Positions 1 to 11,100 of a DNA stretch of 64,000 nt are shown piece by piece (positions within the stretch are counted from its first letter, which is position 1; each line of letters opens with the position of its first letter). The notes below the pieces were generated by a model that had not been told where the DNA came from, did no database searches, and saw only the letters and a list, made by a program, of their open reading frames with translations. This DNA comes from Nemopilema nomurai (Eukaryota > Cnidaria > Scyphozoa > Rhizostomeae > Rhizostomatidae). The position numbers and the translations under genes are program-made. The stretch spans positions 2,603,486 through 2,667,485 of the forward strand of contig ML133443.1 in NCBI GenBank assembly GCA_003864495.1, read 5' to 3'.

Positions 1-29
1 ACGCTCATCTCCTAAGGCCTATCTTGCAG

Positions 30-216
30 GTCATATTTTTCCTGATATGCGCCCTCACGGTCACCGTGCTTTGCGCTGCAGCCTCGCTTTTGACCGGGAT
101 CAGGTACTGGCTGGACGGTTGGTACGCCACCCGAGAGAGGCTGGATGCTGGAAGCAAGTGCTCAGTTCTGAACAACGTCTGTTCCTGCACGGGTATTAAC
201 AAAATGCCCCTTTCAT
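30..216 (+). CDS. Membrane protein exon: helix 1 and Cys-rich loop
   Basis: Phase 0 in, phase 1 out. It encodes a roughly 24-residue hydrophobic helix followed by RYWLDGWYATRERLD and a Cys-rich segment. The upstream exon is missing. Confidence 0.6.
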
Positions 217-1628
217 GTAAGTAGACGACTATTGCATTTAAATGGAAAGTGGTTTATGTCACTTCATTTTCAACGAATTTCATTTTTACACAAAAGTTTG
301 TCTTGAAAATGTGAAGGCACCAAGTAATTTTAAAATATTCATACTCACTTTAACCTTCTTTGGTTAATCAGTCCTTTCAAAAACTTCTTTCTAATATGGG
401 TATAAATCTAGAATACAGTGTGTTTCTACAAATAACACATTTTTACTTGATTAAATGTTATTCTGATAAGGTTCTTTCATAACAAAAATCGTTACTCTAT
501 AAGGCAATCACGCTACAATTTGAACGTTTTGTAATGGACGTTTAGGAAATATGTCTATCAGAAAGCCAAGAAAGTGCCAAGATGGCGACGCTACGTATCT
601 ATGTCGCATGTTTTTATGCTCTGTCTTGCTCTTCAGTGAAAAGCTGCAGCGATGTGGAGAGGGCGGCAAACGTGCTTGTTGGCGAAATTGTTCTAACTGC
701 GCTTGGTCTCATTGTGAGCATCATGGGCGTCTTTCTTGGATTCATGTCGATTTGCTGCGGTCCTTGGAGGGTAAGTCTTTTAGTACTTGGCCGGTTAGCC
801 GGTTGATTGGTTAGTCAGTCGGTCGATTAACCGGTCGATTGGTCAGTCGGTCTATTAACCGGTCGGTCGATTAACCGGTCGGTCGATTGGTCGATTAACC
901 GGTCGGTCGATTGGTCGATTAGCCGGTTGGTCGATTGGTCGATTCGGGAAGTTAGCTTAAGTGAAGTCTGATTCCTCATTTCTTCAATCAAACAAGTCTT
1001 TGTTTATTATATGGAAACATTGCCAGGTAAACAATAATAAAAAGTATTTTGGGCGTGGTGCACAAAGCTCCATTTTGAAAGAAGCCATGATCACATCGTG
1101 CGAATATTCAAATAGGTGTCATGTGGACTTCGAATGTTTGCCCCAAGGCAAGCGAATCATGTAAGAGAGAAGTTTGTCTGCTATACCTATGGAGAAATTA
1201 CAACTAAGGTTGTTATCAACCATTATCTCCCCTCTATATGTTTGCGATTACAAGATTTCAAACCAGCACTGCAGTTCTAATTATTGCTGAACATTCTCAT
1301 AGTGGGTCTTTTTGTTGGTTCTTGCATTCCCGCTGTAGCAAATGTGCCTTGCACAGGCGAGAGAAATAAGCGTTGAAAAGTTGTGGCAATTCATAGTAGG
1401 CTCAAGGACTCTATAGGACTGTAGCAGAGAACATTGAGCATAAGTATACATTAGGACATAGACTTTTGCAGATAGTGTCTCAGAATAATAAAAAGCTATC
1501 TTTGTCTTTTGCAGTTTTTGGACGATTACGACTCTACCTGTGATGTTGACAAGAGAACAGTCAAATTCAAGAGTGGCAAGACACGCCCATCTGTTAGTGG
1601 GAACCCCAACAGAGGATACCGGGAGTAA
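30..1628 (+). CDS. Multi-pass membrane protein, C-terminal part (3 exons, 5' end outside window)
   Basis: Coding exons 30-216, 637-770 and 1515-1628 join in frame to about 144 residues ending at TAA 1626-1628. Acceptors are cttgcag, ctcttcag and ttttgcag; donors are both gtaagt. The product has a hydrophobic helix (residues about 1-24), a loop rich in Cys (KCS, VCSC, then KSC after the splice), a second hydrophobic helix (about 80-103) and a short polar tail. This looks like the second half of a four-helix (tetraspan-type) membrane protein, with the first helices encoded left of the window. I do not recognise the family; MS4A-like, TMEM-type or MARVEL-type proteins are possible. The ATG at 582 is not the start: the reading frame before the acceptor at 636 belongs to the intron, and splicing at 637 restores phase exactly. 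Confidence 0.62.
637..770 (+). CDS. Membrane protein exon: helix 2
   Basis: Starts after a strong polypyrimidine tract and cttcag. It completes a Leu codon split with the previous exon, then reads KSCSDVERAANVLVGEIV and a hydrophobic helix ending in CCGPWR. The donor is gtaagt. Confidence 0.62.
789..942 (+). repeat. Short tandem repeat built from CGGT/CGAT words
   Basis: Irregular tandem array of variants of GGTCGGTCGATTAACC and GGTCGATTGGTCGATT, directly downstream of the exon 2 donor and inside the intron. The copies differ in length and order, as expected of slippage. Confidence 0.85.
1515..1628 (+). CDS. Membrane protein last coding exon: cytosolic tail
   Basis: Phase 0 exon after cttttgcag. 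It encodes a 37-residue polar tail starting FLDDYDSTCD and ending NRGYRE, then TAA. Confidence 0.6.
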   Translation, partial: FLDDYDSTCDVDKRTVKFKSGKTRPSVSGNPNRGYRE

Positions 1629-4600
1629 ACACATCCAAAACGAAAAGAGAAAAACTTAGACAGGAGAACGTTACAGACCTCGACTATTTTCATTGTATTG
1701 TCATCATTGTATCTTTGCATTTTGCTTACCTTCGTCTAGCAATCGTGAAATGAAAGCTAGCATTTAAGAGGGATGCGTCCCTGGGTATAGTGGCCATTTA
1801 TTCTAATTCAAATTTTTTTTAACTTTCAATATCTATTTTGTCGTTGGTTGGTTTATCTGAAGAATTGTCACTCGAGGTAAATTGAAGCTCAATCGACACA
1901 AGAGAGAAGCTGAACTTCTCTTAAATGCCATAAACCGACCATCAAATATTGATGACCGTTGGAATTGTTTTAAGTTTATTTGGGTAAAAGCTGTGGTAAA
2001 TGTGATTTTAAAACCACGGTACTGAACGTAAACACATCAAACTTGAATTAAATTGTCTAATCCAGTATTTTATAACGAACATTGAGGCATTTTGATGACG
2101 ACAAATGATAAGCTAAATAATCGTTAATCATATCGATAGTAAATGCAAAATCTAACTTGATTTCCATAAAGAATGGTAATTAGAATGGTACGCAAAGGAG
2201 AACATGCTCTTATCAAACTTAATAAAAGTTAGAACATAAATGAATGCTATGTTTTATCAAGAAAGAAAGTGTCATGATGTAAAATGAATGCGTTCTTAAC
2301 AACGAAGTTGTTCAAATGATTCATGACAATGTCTTAAAAGGAAGTTTCAAAAAAGTAGAAACGCAAAACATAATTTGAAGCTACAAAACGTAAATGTTTA
2401 GCAACAGACTAACGTGGCAAAGAGCGGAGAGAACAGTTATTGGTTAGTAGGCAGTATATTGAGGGATAAAACAGGTCCCATCATTAATTAGCCATAATTC
2501 ATATAAGTTGTTTTCAAAACCAATCAAATCAACATACCATCTGGGTCTCAGTGGAATTTTGGACAATGGAATTTCAATACACATGCAAGGCTGCATACTT
2601 ATAGGGTATTTCCAAGGCGCCCCATTTTCAACCACTTGAGTCTAATAACAATTGCCCCTAAGACCCAAACTGATCTTGTCACAAGAACACCGGTATCTCA
2701 CTAAACTAAATACAACTCAAGTTATAGAGACATTAAATATCGTTTTTGCAAGGATTGACAAGTCATTCATATTTATTTATCTCTTACCAAAGGCAAAACG
2801 TGCTCTTGAATACATTTCCTTTCTTTTCTTTCCTCATTCGTAGCCTAGGGACCCTCATTAGAGACCTCTCCCAGCCTCCTCTTCTCTCGATAGGGATTCT
2901 CTCGATTTGATAACTGAAATATCGTTGATAACCAAAGTTCGAGAAGAGTATAGGGGGTAAGGAGAATCTAACAAGGCTTGGATGTGCTTTGTTCAGATTT
3001 GTTCTGAATTTCCTTTTTCTCTGCAATGATAATCGGATTCAATTATTTTGAATGATTTTCTCAAGGATGTTGACCAATTGCTATTTAATCTATCTTATTT
3101 TTTTGCTTTCATTATTGAACGTGGCCACCATAAAGTGCTGTGTACTAACATAGTAAACATTATGAAAAAATTGACACGAAATTAGCTTGAAACGCAGATT
3201 CCAAAGGCATCCATCCATATTAGATGTGATAAACACCAATCACGGGAAAATTTAACGACAAACAAGATGAATTAGGGTGCTTTGTTTTTCGCTTTTGGTC
3301 ATTCTTGGCCGCAGCTTTTATTGTGACTACTTGGCCTCTATTACCAGCTAAATGAATAAATGATGAATTGCTAAAACAGATCGAATGATATTCGATTGGA
3401 CAAAAATCCAGAACTGTGAAAATGTAATGGCTTCAGCCTTGTGCACACAGCAGATTTCGATGGCAAAAGTTGAAAGATTTTTGTTTTTTACGGGCGAACA
3501 ATTGGTTTTTTGCGAACAACTATTTGTCTTTTGAGACAATCTTTGTGATCAAACATATTTGATATTTGTCTTGGTCTTTTGCGACTAAAGACAAAAATCG
3601 TGATGTGTGTCAAAAATCGGGCTGTATGCGTGAAAAAACAAAAATCTTCGTCTTCTGCGACAAAAAATCCGCTTTGTGCGTTAGGCTTTTATCATGGGCC
3701 TGATTTATCTAGAAATTTCTAAATACGCCCCGTAGTGCTATTTTTTCATTTTGAAGAAGTGCTATGAGAACACTTTCCTTCCAAACTCAGATAATTGCAT
3801 AGTAGCTAGAAATGGAGGGACCAGTTATTTTATACTTAAAGTACTTTTTCGTCCGACACTCCTCAGAGTATGTTGAAACATGCTCTGTCTTGTTGAAACA
3901 TGTCCAAACATTGGAACAGACTACGCGCTCTTCTTTGTCAGCTTTTAGTCATTTTGCCAGCTTTAATGAATTTTTCTTTCATACCTTTTTAACCAGAGCT
4001 GATCAGTACTGGCACTTCATATCATTTAGGCAAGAATCGAATCTCCTGAGTGCAAAGTGCATCGTTTTCTAAAAACAAACAATTTTAGGCTTTGGCAAAA
4101 AACCTTTGATTTGGTAGAGCATGAAAAGGCGTAAATAACAAATTGAAGAGTTTTGCGTTTGGGACTGATATTGGGGGAGTCAGAGTATTTAGAAGAGTGG
4201 ACCGATGAGTTTTTCAGAAATTCTTTACCTACACTAAGCAATAAGACATTTGTTTTTGAAAACTTTTCACTAGTGATTGATAACATGTCAAATACAGGTT
4301 TTGACAACAGGATCCTTACATGACACTTACTAGTTGCTTCAGAAAATCTTTTAGTGCTTTTTAAAGCTTTCAACCTATTTTCACTGAATATACTCTTTTA
4401 TTATTCTAGGATCTATGATTTTTAAACTATGCCCACCATACTTTCTTCGTGGAATTCACCCCCTCCCCTGAAGTATGGACATTGAATGCATTTATAAGGG
4501 TTTTCCAAAGAACAGATAAAGCTTGTAGAGCTTTTGATGACCCTTCGTTGGTTTAAACTTAAACAAATGTAATGTAAGTGAAACTCAAAATTTAGCTGAC

Positions 4601-4888
4601 AGGTCTTGCCTCGTAGTGAAACCAGAACGTGGTCTTTTGTCATCACTGTTGTTGTTTTGCCATAGATTCGTATGGCGATATATCAGAATCCTGTGGTGAA
4701 AACTTCGGATTTCTGAATGTTCAAGCTGCAGCCTGCTTCACGAATGTGTTGGCCTTTTCGTAGAAAAAAGTGTTCTGTTTAACTTTTGTTTGTTTATGAA
4801 ACTCAGGGGGATCTACTGGTTCTGTCCTGCTGCACAAATAGAGAGACTTATGTTTTGTTTTGGCTGCTAGGCCAAGGAAGTTGCTCCA
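1629..4888. other. No supported coding sequence between membrane-protein gene and Kv7 gene
   Basis: Contains the 3' UTR of the left gene and presumably the promoter and 5' UTR of the Kv7 gene. Open frames here are short (up to 115 codons), have no recognisable motif and lack matching splice signals. Positions 3476-3680 hold a loose repetition of words like TTTTGCGAC followed by AAAAATC. Confidence 0.6.
2221..2226 (+). promoter_or_regulatory. Candidate polyadenylation signal AATAAA
   Basis: First AATAAA after the stop at 1628, about 590 bases downstream. It is consistent with the 3' UTR end of the membrane-protein gene, but AATAAA is common by chance in AT-rich DNA. Confidence 0.3.
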
Positions 4889-5127
4889 ATGAAGGGTTCC
4901 GGGCCCACTGAAGATATCGAGCTGGTCGGGTTCGATAAAAAACTTTCACCGGCCATCTCTGAGCGGACATCTTATATTGGAGAGGTAAACGGACAGTGCC
5001 TTTACCACATCCATTCCACGAACAAGGAAAAACCAGTGATGAAAAAGTACAGAGATTTGCAAATACTTGTCTACAACTTCCTGGAACGACCACAGACATG
5101 GCCAAGTATAATTTACCACAGCTGTGT
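4889..5127 (+). CDS. KCNQ: Kv7 exon 1: N-terminus and start of S1
   Basis: ATG 4889 follows an in-frame TAG (4868-4870). About 60 polar residues precede the Kv7 signature VYNFLERP and the start of S1. The donor is gtaaga, phase 2. If the TAG is really an acceptor, six more residues (AKEVAP) would precede the Met. Confidence 0.85.
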
Positions 5128-8100
5128 GTAAGAAGTGTTTAATTATTTTTATTGAACTGTTTTGCATTTAATGTTTATCTAGTGACACATTACGTCAATC
5201 AACATAGTAGTTATTTGTTTCTTGTAATTATCCTATCCGCTCCCCAAATATATATTATTTGATTATCAAAACTTGTCTATTGAGGATTTGTTTTCAGTGT
5301 TCGCTTATTATAGAAAATCAGCTTTTTAACATCCAACAAGATAAATGAAAGATCCTTTAGTCTTAAGAGGGATACATTTTTTTGATGAAGTAAACAGACT
5401 AGGCTAACTATGGCTTATCTTATTCTGTTGATAAGATATAACCAAAAGGGCGAACAATAGTTTATCTGGAGGTTTTTTGAGAACATTTAATTTTCAAATG
5501 AAGAGAGAAGCATAGACCTTGTATTTCTAAATTTATGAACTTAAACATTTAAGTATGATGCATGAAAAATTAAAAGTACAGAAATAGCAGGCACTGCAAG
5601 TTACCACTATGGTTCAACAAGATTTTCCCAGTCCCAAGTCTTTCCCAGGCAGATGCTATGAATATTGACTAATGCTACATGCTTTTTTTATAAGGAACCT
5701 ACCTCAAGGCCTAGTTCCAAAAGTTCCCTATTCGTAGACCTCAAATCATTAGATTTTAGTACCAAAGTTCCTTGAAAGTTCCTTAAGTTCTCATTTTCAG
5801 TGCTTTGACTACAATAATCCTTAACACTTAATAGAGAGAGGGGCGAAACAGCATATGCCGAAACTACTCAATGAAGCACTGACACACGAAAAAGCAAACA
5901 ATCTATGCGATTATTGGCTGCAAATTAATGGAACCAGCTTTTTAGTTCTTGATGCTTGCAGTTATAAAAAATTTTTCAAATTGAAAAGTTCCTTAGGGAT
6001 TTTGTTTTTAGTAGTATAAGTTCTTTAAATATTTTGGCCTTCTACATGTAGGTTCCTTATAAAGTGGTTCCTTATAAAAAAGTATGCATTCAGTGTCACT
6101 TTGCTTTCCATTAAGGCAATATTTACACAAGAACTGGAAACCAATGACCCCTGATACTTAATAAATATGATTCTTTGTTCTGTGATGTATTCGATGTTGG
6201 TTTGATTAGTGGTATTTTTTAGAAAAAAACAAGTTTTTTACCTAACTTTCTTATCGCCTTTCTGATATGATTGACTGGAATGATGGTGGAAACTAGTTTT
6301 GTATAAGAAAAAATTTTACATTGACCCAGATAATTATTGAACCTTCAACTGCATGTGCTTGTTAACAAGGGCAGTTTACCATTTTGATGTTTAGATAGAT
6401 TGGATCATCTTTATTATCTTGTACCAAGCTGTTAATTTGCTGATATATTTTCAATGAATCATGTCTTTCAATTTTGTTTCTAGGTTTTTGCTAATATTGG
6501 TGAGCCTGGTTTTAAGTGTTGTGGCTACAATAGACCAGTATGCCAAGAATATAGTGGTAGAAAAGACAGTTTTTTTCATGGTGAGTCTACAAATTCGTTT
6601 GCCTAATAGTTTTTTCTGGTATATGATCATTAATTTTTGGAACATGGTTCATGGTATAGTGTCATCATACTGTTGCTTTTTGCTCTGGCCTTTAAAATCT
6701 AATTAAATACTGTTGATAGGTCTCCATCAAAATGTAGGCTTTTTGAGAGATGTTCAAAATTCCATGTTCGAAATTCCATGTTCAAAAAAGCTCCAATTTG
6801 TATTATTTTAAATCTTTACACATTACCGTAAATCCTCGCACTGGCCCCTCCCCCCGAATAAGCCCCCATCCAAAAATATCAAAAATAAATAAGCCCCCAG
6901 GGGGCTAATTCGAGGATTTACGGTATTAAGCAAAGGTTAGTTTTATGACTCTGTTATTTATGGATGTAGCTTGCACTAATTTATGTATGAAATTTGTTGT
7001 ATGATTTGAAGGAGTTTATGCTTTTAGACCATGTGCTATATTTTTATTTGAACTTCAAATTGTGCGAGAAATATGAAATACTGATTAAACAGTGATTTCT
7101 GAAAGTGACAGAACCTTGCTTGTCATTCAGTCAGCTTTTTAGCAATAGAGATTACAAATACCATTTAGTGACAAACCAAAACAATAGACAGGAATAAGGT
7201 AGGCTAAGCATCTTGCAAGGAGTGCTTTTCTCTTAAAAACTTTTCTCTTAAAAACATCCGCTAAGTGTCCTGGCTGCAAATGAAATTCCATTAACCATTC
7301 AATAACGATATCACGGAGCCGAACCAATAACACGGAGCGACACCACTATACTAACATAACCAACCAACATTAACAATAGTTTATTAGAGCTCGACAAAGT
7401 GGCTATAGCATGAAAAAAGTGTAGTGCAAACACAGGTACAAAGGATCCAATTTCTTTGGAAGAAAATGATATAAATTCTAACCCAAAATCACTTTTGGGG
7501 GGGGGGGGGTCCGGTCCCCCCCGTCCCCCCGGGATTTACGGCCCTGGTTTTGGAGTCTGTCTACATTTCAATGGAAAATCCCATTCTTTGTAGACAGAAA
7601 GAGTTCGTCTTTTTCCTTGGGCTCTTCAAGAGTTATGTGTTAAGTAACGCTGATTGGTAAAATATAACCAATCACGCGCTCTTCTTGTCGCCCTCTAGTG
7701 TTTTCGACCCGCAACTGGCTATTTATTCGGTCAGCCTTTGGTTACTTTCCGAAAAGGCCTGTATTCAAAATTAAGTAATCATTTTGACTACAAAAAATGT
7801 CATTATTGGTTGCAACTAATACTTCTTGCAACCGCCAGACCTTTGCATTGCAAAATCCTGTTTTAAGTTACAGAATGCTCGTCTGTCCATCCATACCTTC
7901 CTTAGAAATGTGGAAGTAGAAGAATGAGTTCTTCTGTACACCAAACCCGGTTTTGCATCGCTTTATAGACAGACTTGACCTTTAAAGGTTTGAAAGTTGT
8001 TGTCAGTATGTTTTTTGTGGAGTTTGAATCATGCATGTGATGTTGTGCTATTATGGCGATTACCTTCTTGAAGAGCTTTGCGTCTGATGCCATTGGTAGG

Positions 8101-11100
8101 AACATTTTATCCTATTTTTCTCACCCCGATGTATTGCCTAATGCATGTCCAGCTTCCCATCGGCAAGCAAATTCATTGATAGGAACCAAACCCTTCTGGA
8201 ATGTTAAAAATATCATCTTGGTTAGACTTTGGTTAGGAAAATGGTTAGAAGCATTTTCTGGCCTGGTCATTAAAAATTGCAGCTTCATAGTCACAAAAGT
8301 CTTAAGCAGCAGTCATAGAGGCTTGCATTCGCCTTCAGGCCCATCTCAATATCTGTAGGCGTAGGAGAGAAAAATATTAACCCTCTTTTACAATGAGGAG
8401 AATTTTGTCGACATAATCCCTAACAAAACAGCTTTCCTCTCACAAGGCAATGAATGAGATTTTTCTTTTAAGTTAATAATTAATTGTTAGCTTGGGTATA
8501 TCAAACTGGGAGGCGAATGTTCAGTGATTTTAGCCGTGTTTTTCAGTCCAAGCACAGCTGTATTCCATCTCAATCGTCGTGTATTCTCAAAAAATTGCTG
8601 GTTTTGAAATATTGACCAATTCAGCTGAATTTTGTTATTCCCAATTAGAATTTGTAATTCAGATTGGATGATAGAGAATGGATTTTTCCGAAAAGGAGAT
8701 AGAGAGCATAACAGTTGTTCGCCCGTGTTTGCAGCTGAACACAAAACAGTTGTTGATTGACCCGCCAACTGAGCCATTGTGCTTCTGAATGGTCACTCTG
8801 CAATGGCTGTGTGTTCTCAAGTCCTTTTGAATAAATTTGTTGATTATCTCATTCTTTATACAGTCTCAGCTTATCTTCATTTTGATTGCCAAATTTTCAT
8901 TGAATGGTTTGCCAATCGTGTGCTTGAGATTTGATTTAACATGATGATGCTCTGTTTCAGTACTTTTGTTACCCTGATCAATGTTGTTCAATGATGTTGT
9001 TGTTGATGTTCAGCGTTGTGTCAATACTCCTTGCCATTGCTAGGTCCAGTTAAAACGTACTGAAAATCTTGTTGTACATCACTAAAGATGGTTTTTGCAA
9101 ACTGCTCAAAATCTTGCATCGTATTCAATATTGTTCATAGATGTCCAGCCGACTTATATTGAATGCTTTGCCAATTTTAGCAAGATCCGTGCCGTACAGT
9201 ACATGTAAGGTCACTTGACTCTCGGTCTTTCGCCGTAGGAAATCGTCCTCATAGCTGTGTTTACGGTGGAATACGGCCTCCGTGTGTGGGCCTGCGCATC
9301 CCACGGTACATACAGCGGTTGCGGGGGAAAGTTCAAATTTATAAGAAAGCCGTACATGGTTATTGGTGAGTTAATCAGTCTGAACACTTCTCCAGTACAA
9401 AAAGATGCTCCTTTTGCGGGGTTTATTTCCTCGTTTGCATATTAAAATAGAGTCCGGAAACCGTTGCAGCATATTTCAGGTAATAAATCTAATTAAACTG
9501 GAATCAATGTTGTAGCAAAAAATGAAGAGCCTTTTCTACCTAAGTCGTAGTGTGGCGTGCTATTTTTTTGATTTGCTAAGGGAGTCTTATTTTTAGTTCC
9601 ATTATTCGTAAACAAATTTCACTCAAAGACAAGCATAGTTACAAGCGAAGTGAAGACCGTGGAATTCATGTCTATGCTGCGAATCTTTATAGATTCGTCT
9701 TTAAGGAGTCTTTAAACTTTCAATAAAGATATAAAAATGCGTCCAACTTGGTTGTGCGTTTATTATCTTTTAACTTATTTCTACGTATTTTCATCAATCT
9801 ACATTTCAGTACAGAACAACGTAGATTATTCACTCTTGTCAATAAAAGATTGATAATAATTGTCATGTTCTACACTCATTTGTATGTTATACAGTTGGCT
9901 TTAATTACACAACTTCTTACTCTTAAAACTGTTTTCCAATGCTTTGAGAAAAGTGCTTTTCCCGCCTCGTATCCCTGTCAATCACTCATATGAAAGCCTC
10001 GTATCCCTGTCAATCAGTGAAAGTTAAAGGATTATTCAAAGCTGGAGAACATGCATCATTCGATAACCTTGCTGTGTATAGCATATAAGCTACCCGGAAA
10101 AGGTGCAAAAAATTATCAGTGATTCTCCTTACATCCTTACATTAGTCTTGGTCAAGCCCACTTTAGAGAAAGGCCGTTTTCAACTGAAAGAAAATACAGA
10201 TACTGATCTAAAAGTATTTGTGTTCACTTTGCACCCAGTATTATCAAATTCAGAACTTTTTCTTGTGACGTTTATCTGGAATCATTTGACTCTTTTTCAG
10301 ATATTATTGTGATAATAGCAACATTGGTGCTTATCGTTGAACACAAAAAGGCGGAGTTTCTAAATGTGTCCGTGCTCAGGTAAGTAGGAACAAACTCTAA
10401 TTTCTTAGCCTTGAAAAAGCAGAGAAACAAGTCGTGTATTTATAGGATTGGAATAGAATTGGAATAATTATTTTCTTTGATAAACAATATTCGACTTTTC
10501 TTTCGTTGACAACCACGTAACCAAGCCAATCCAACAATCAAACAGTTTTCTGACTCTGCTCAAGTCGAATTCAGACAAAGTGATCACGTGTTCTTCCATT
10601 TGGAAACCCATACTAAAGCAACTATAGACATTCATTTACATTGGAGTTGAAATAAAACAGATCAAACATTTGAAAGAGTCTGGCGAAAAGATCTAGATAA
10701 CATTCGTTTTAGCCACCACTGTTAGGCGAAGCACGGATTTTATTTCGTGTGTATTTCTTTTCAGGTTTCTAAGATTTCTTCAGGTTTTGCGAATATTGAG
10801 GCTTGATCGACAACGAGGCGCATTTAAGATGGTCAGCCAAGTTGTATACGACCATAGACAAGTAGGTGTTGCTTGCCCATTACGTACGATTGTCGACTGT
10901 TCATCTTTTAAATACTTGATGAAACATCCATAACATAACACCATTGGTAAAAAAACTTATAATTACTTCTTATATTAAAACCTAGCTTTTTCTAGAGTAA
11001 TTTTAAAATGTAGGAATAAGCACTCTGTCTCAATTTTCCTTTTTAGTTTGAAGCAACGATATTTCTATCAAATATTTGCTTTATTTCTTCTATCAACCAT

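Noticed and set aside
582..806. ATG at 582 as start of a separate small membrane protein
   Set aside because: Splicing at 636/637 joins the upstream exon in exact phase through a strong polypyrimidine tract. The sequence between 582 and 636 is intron.
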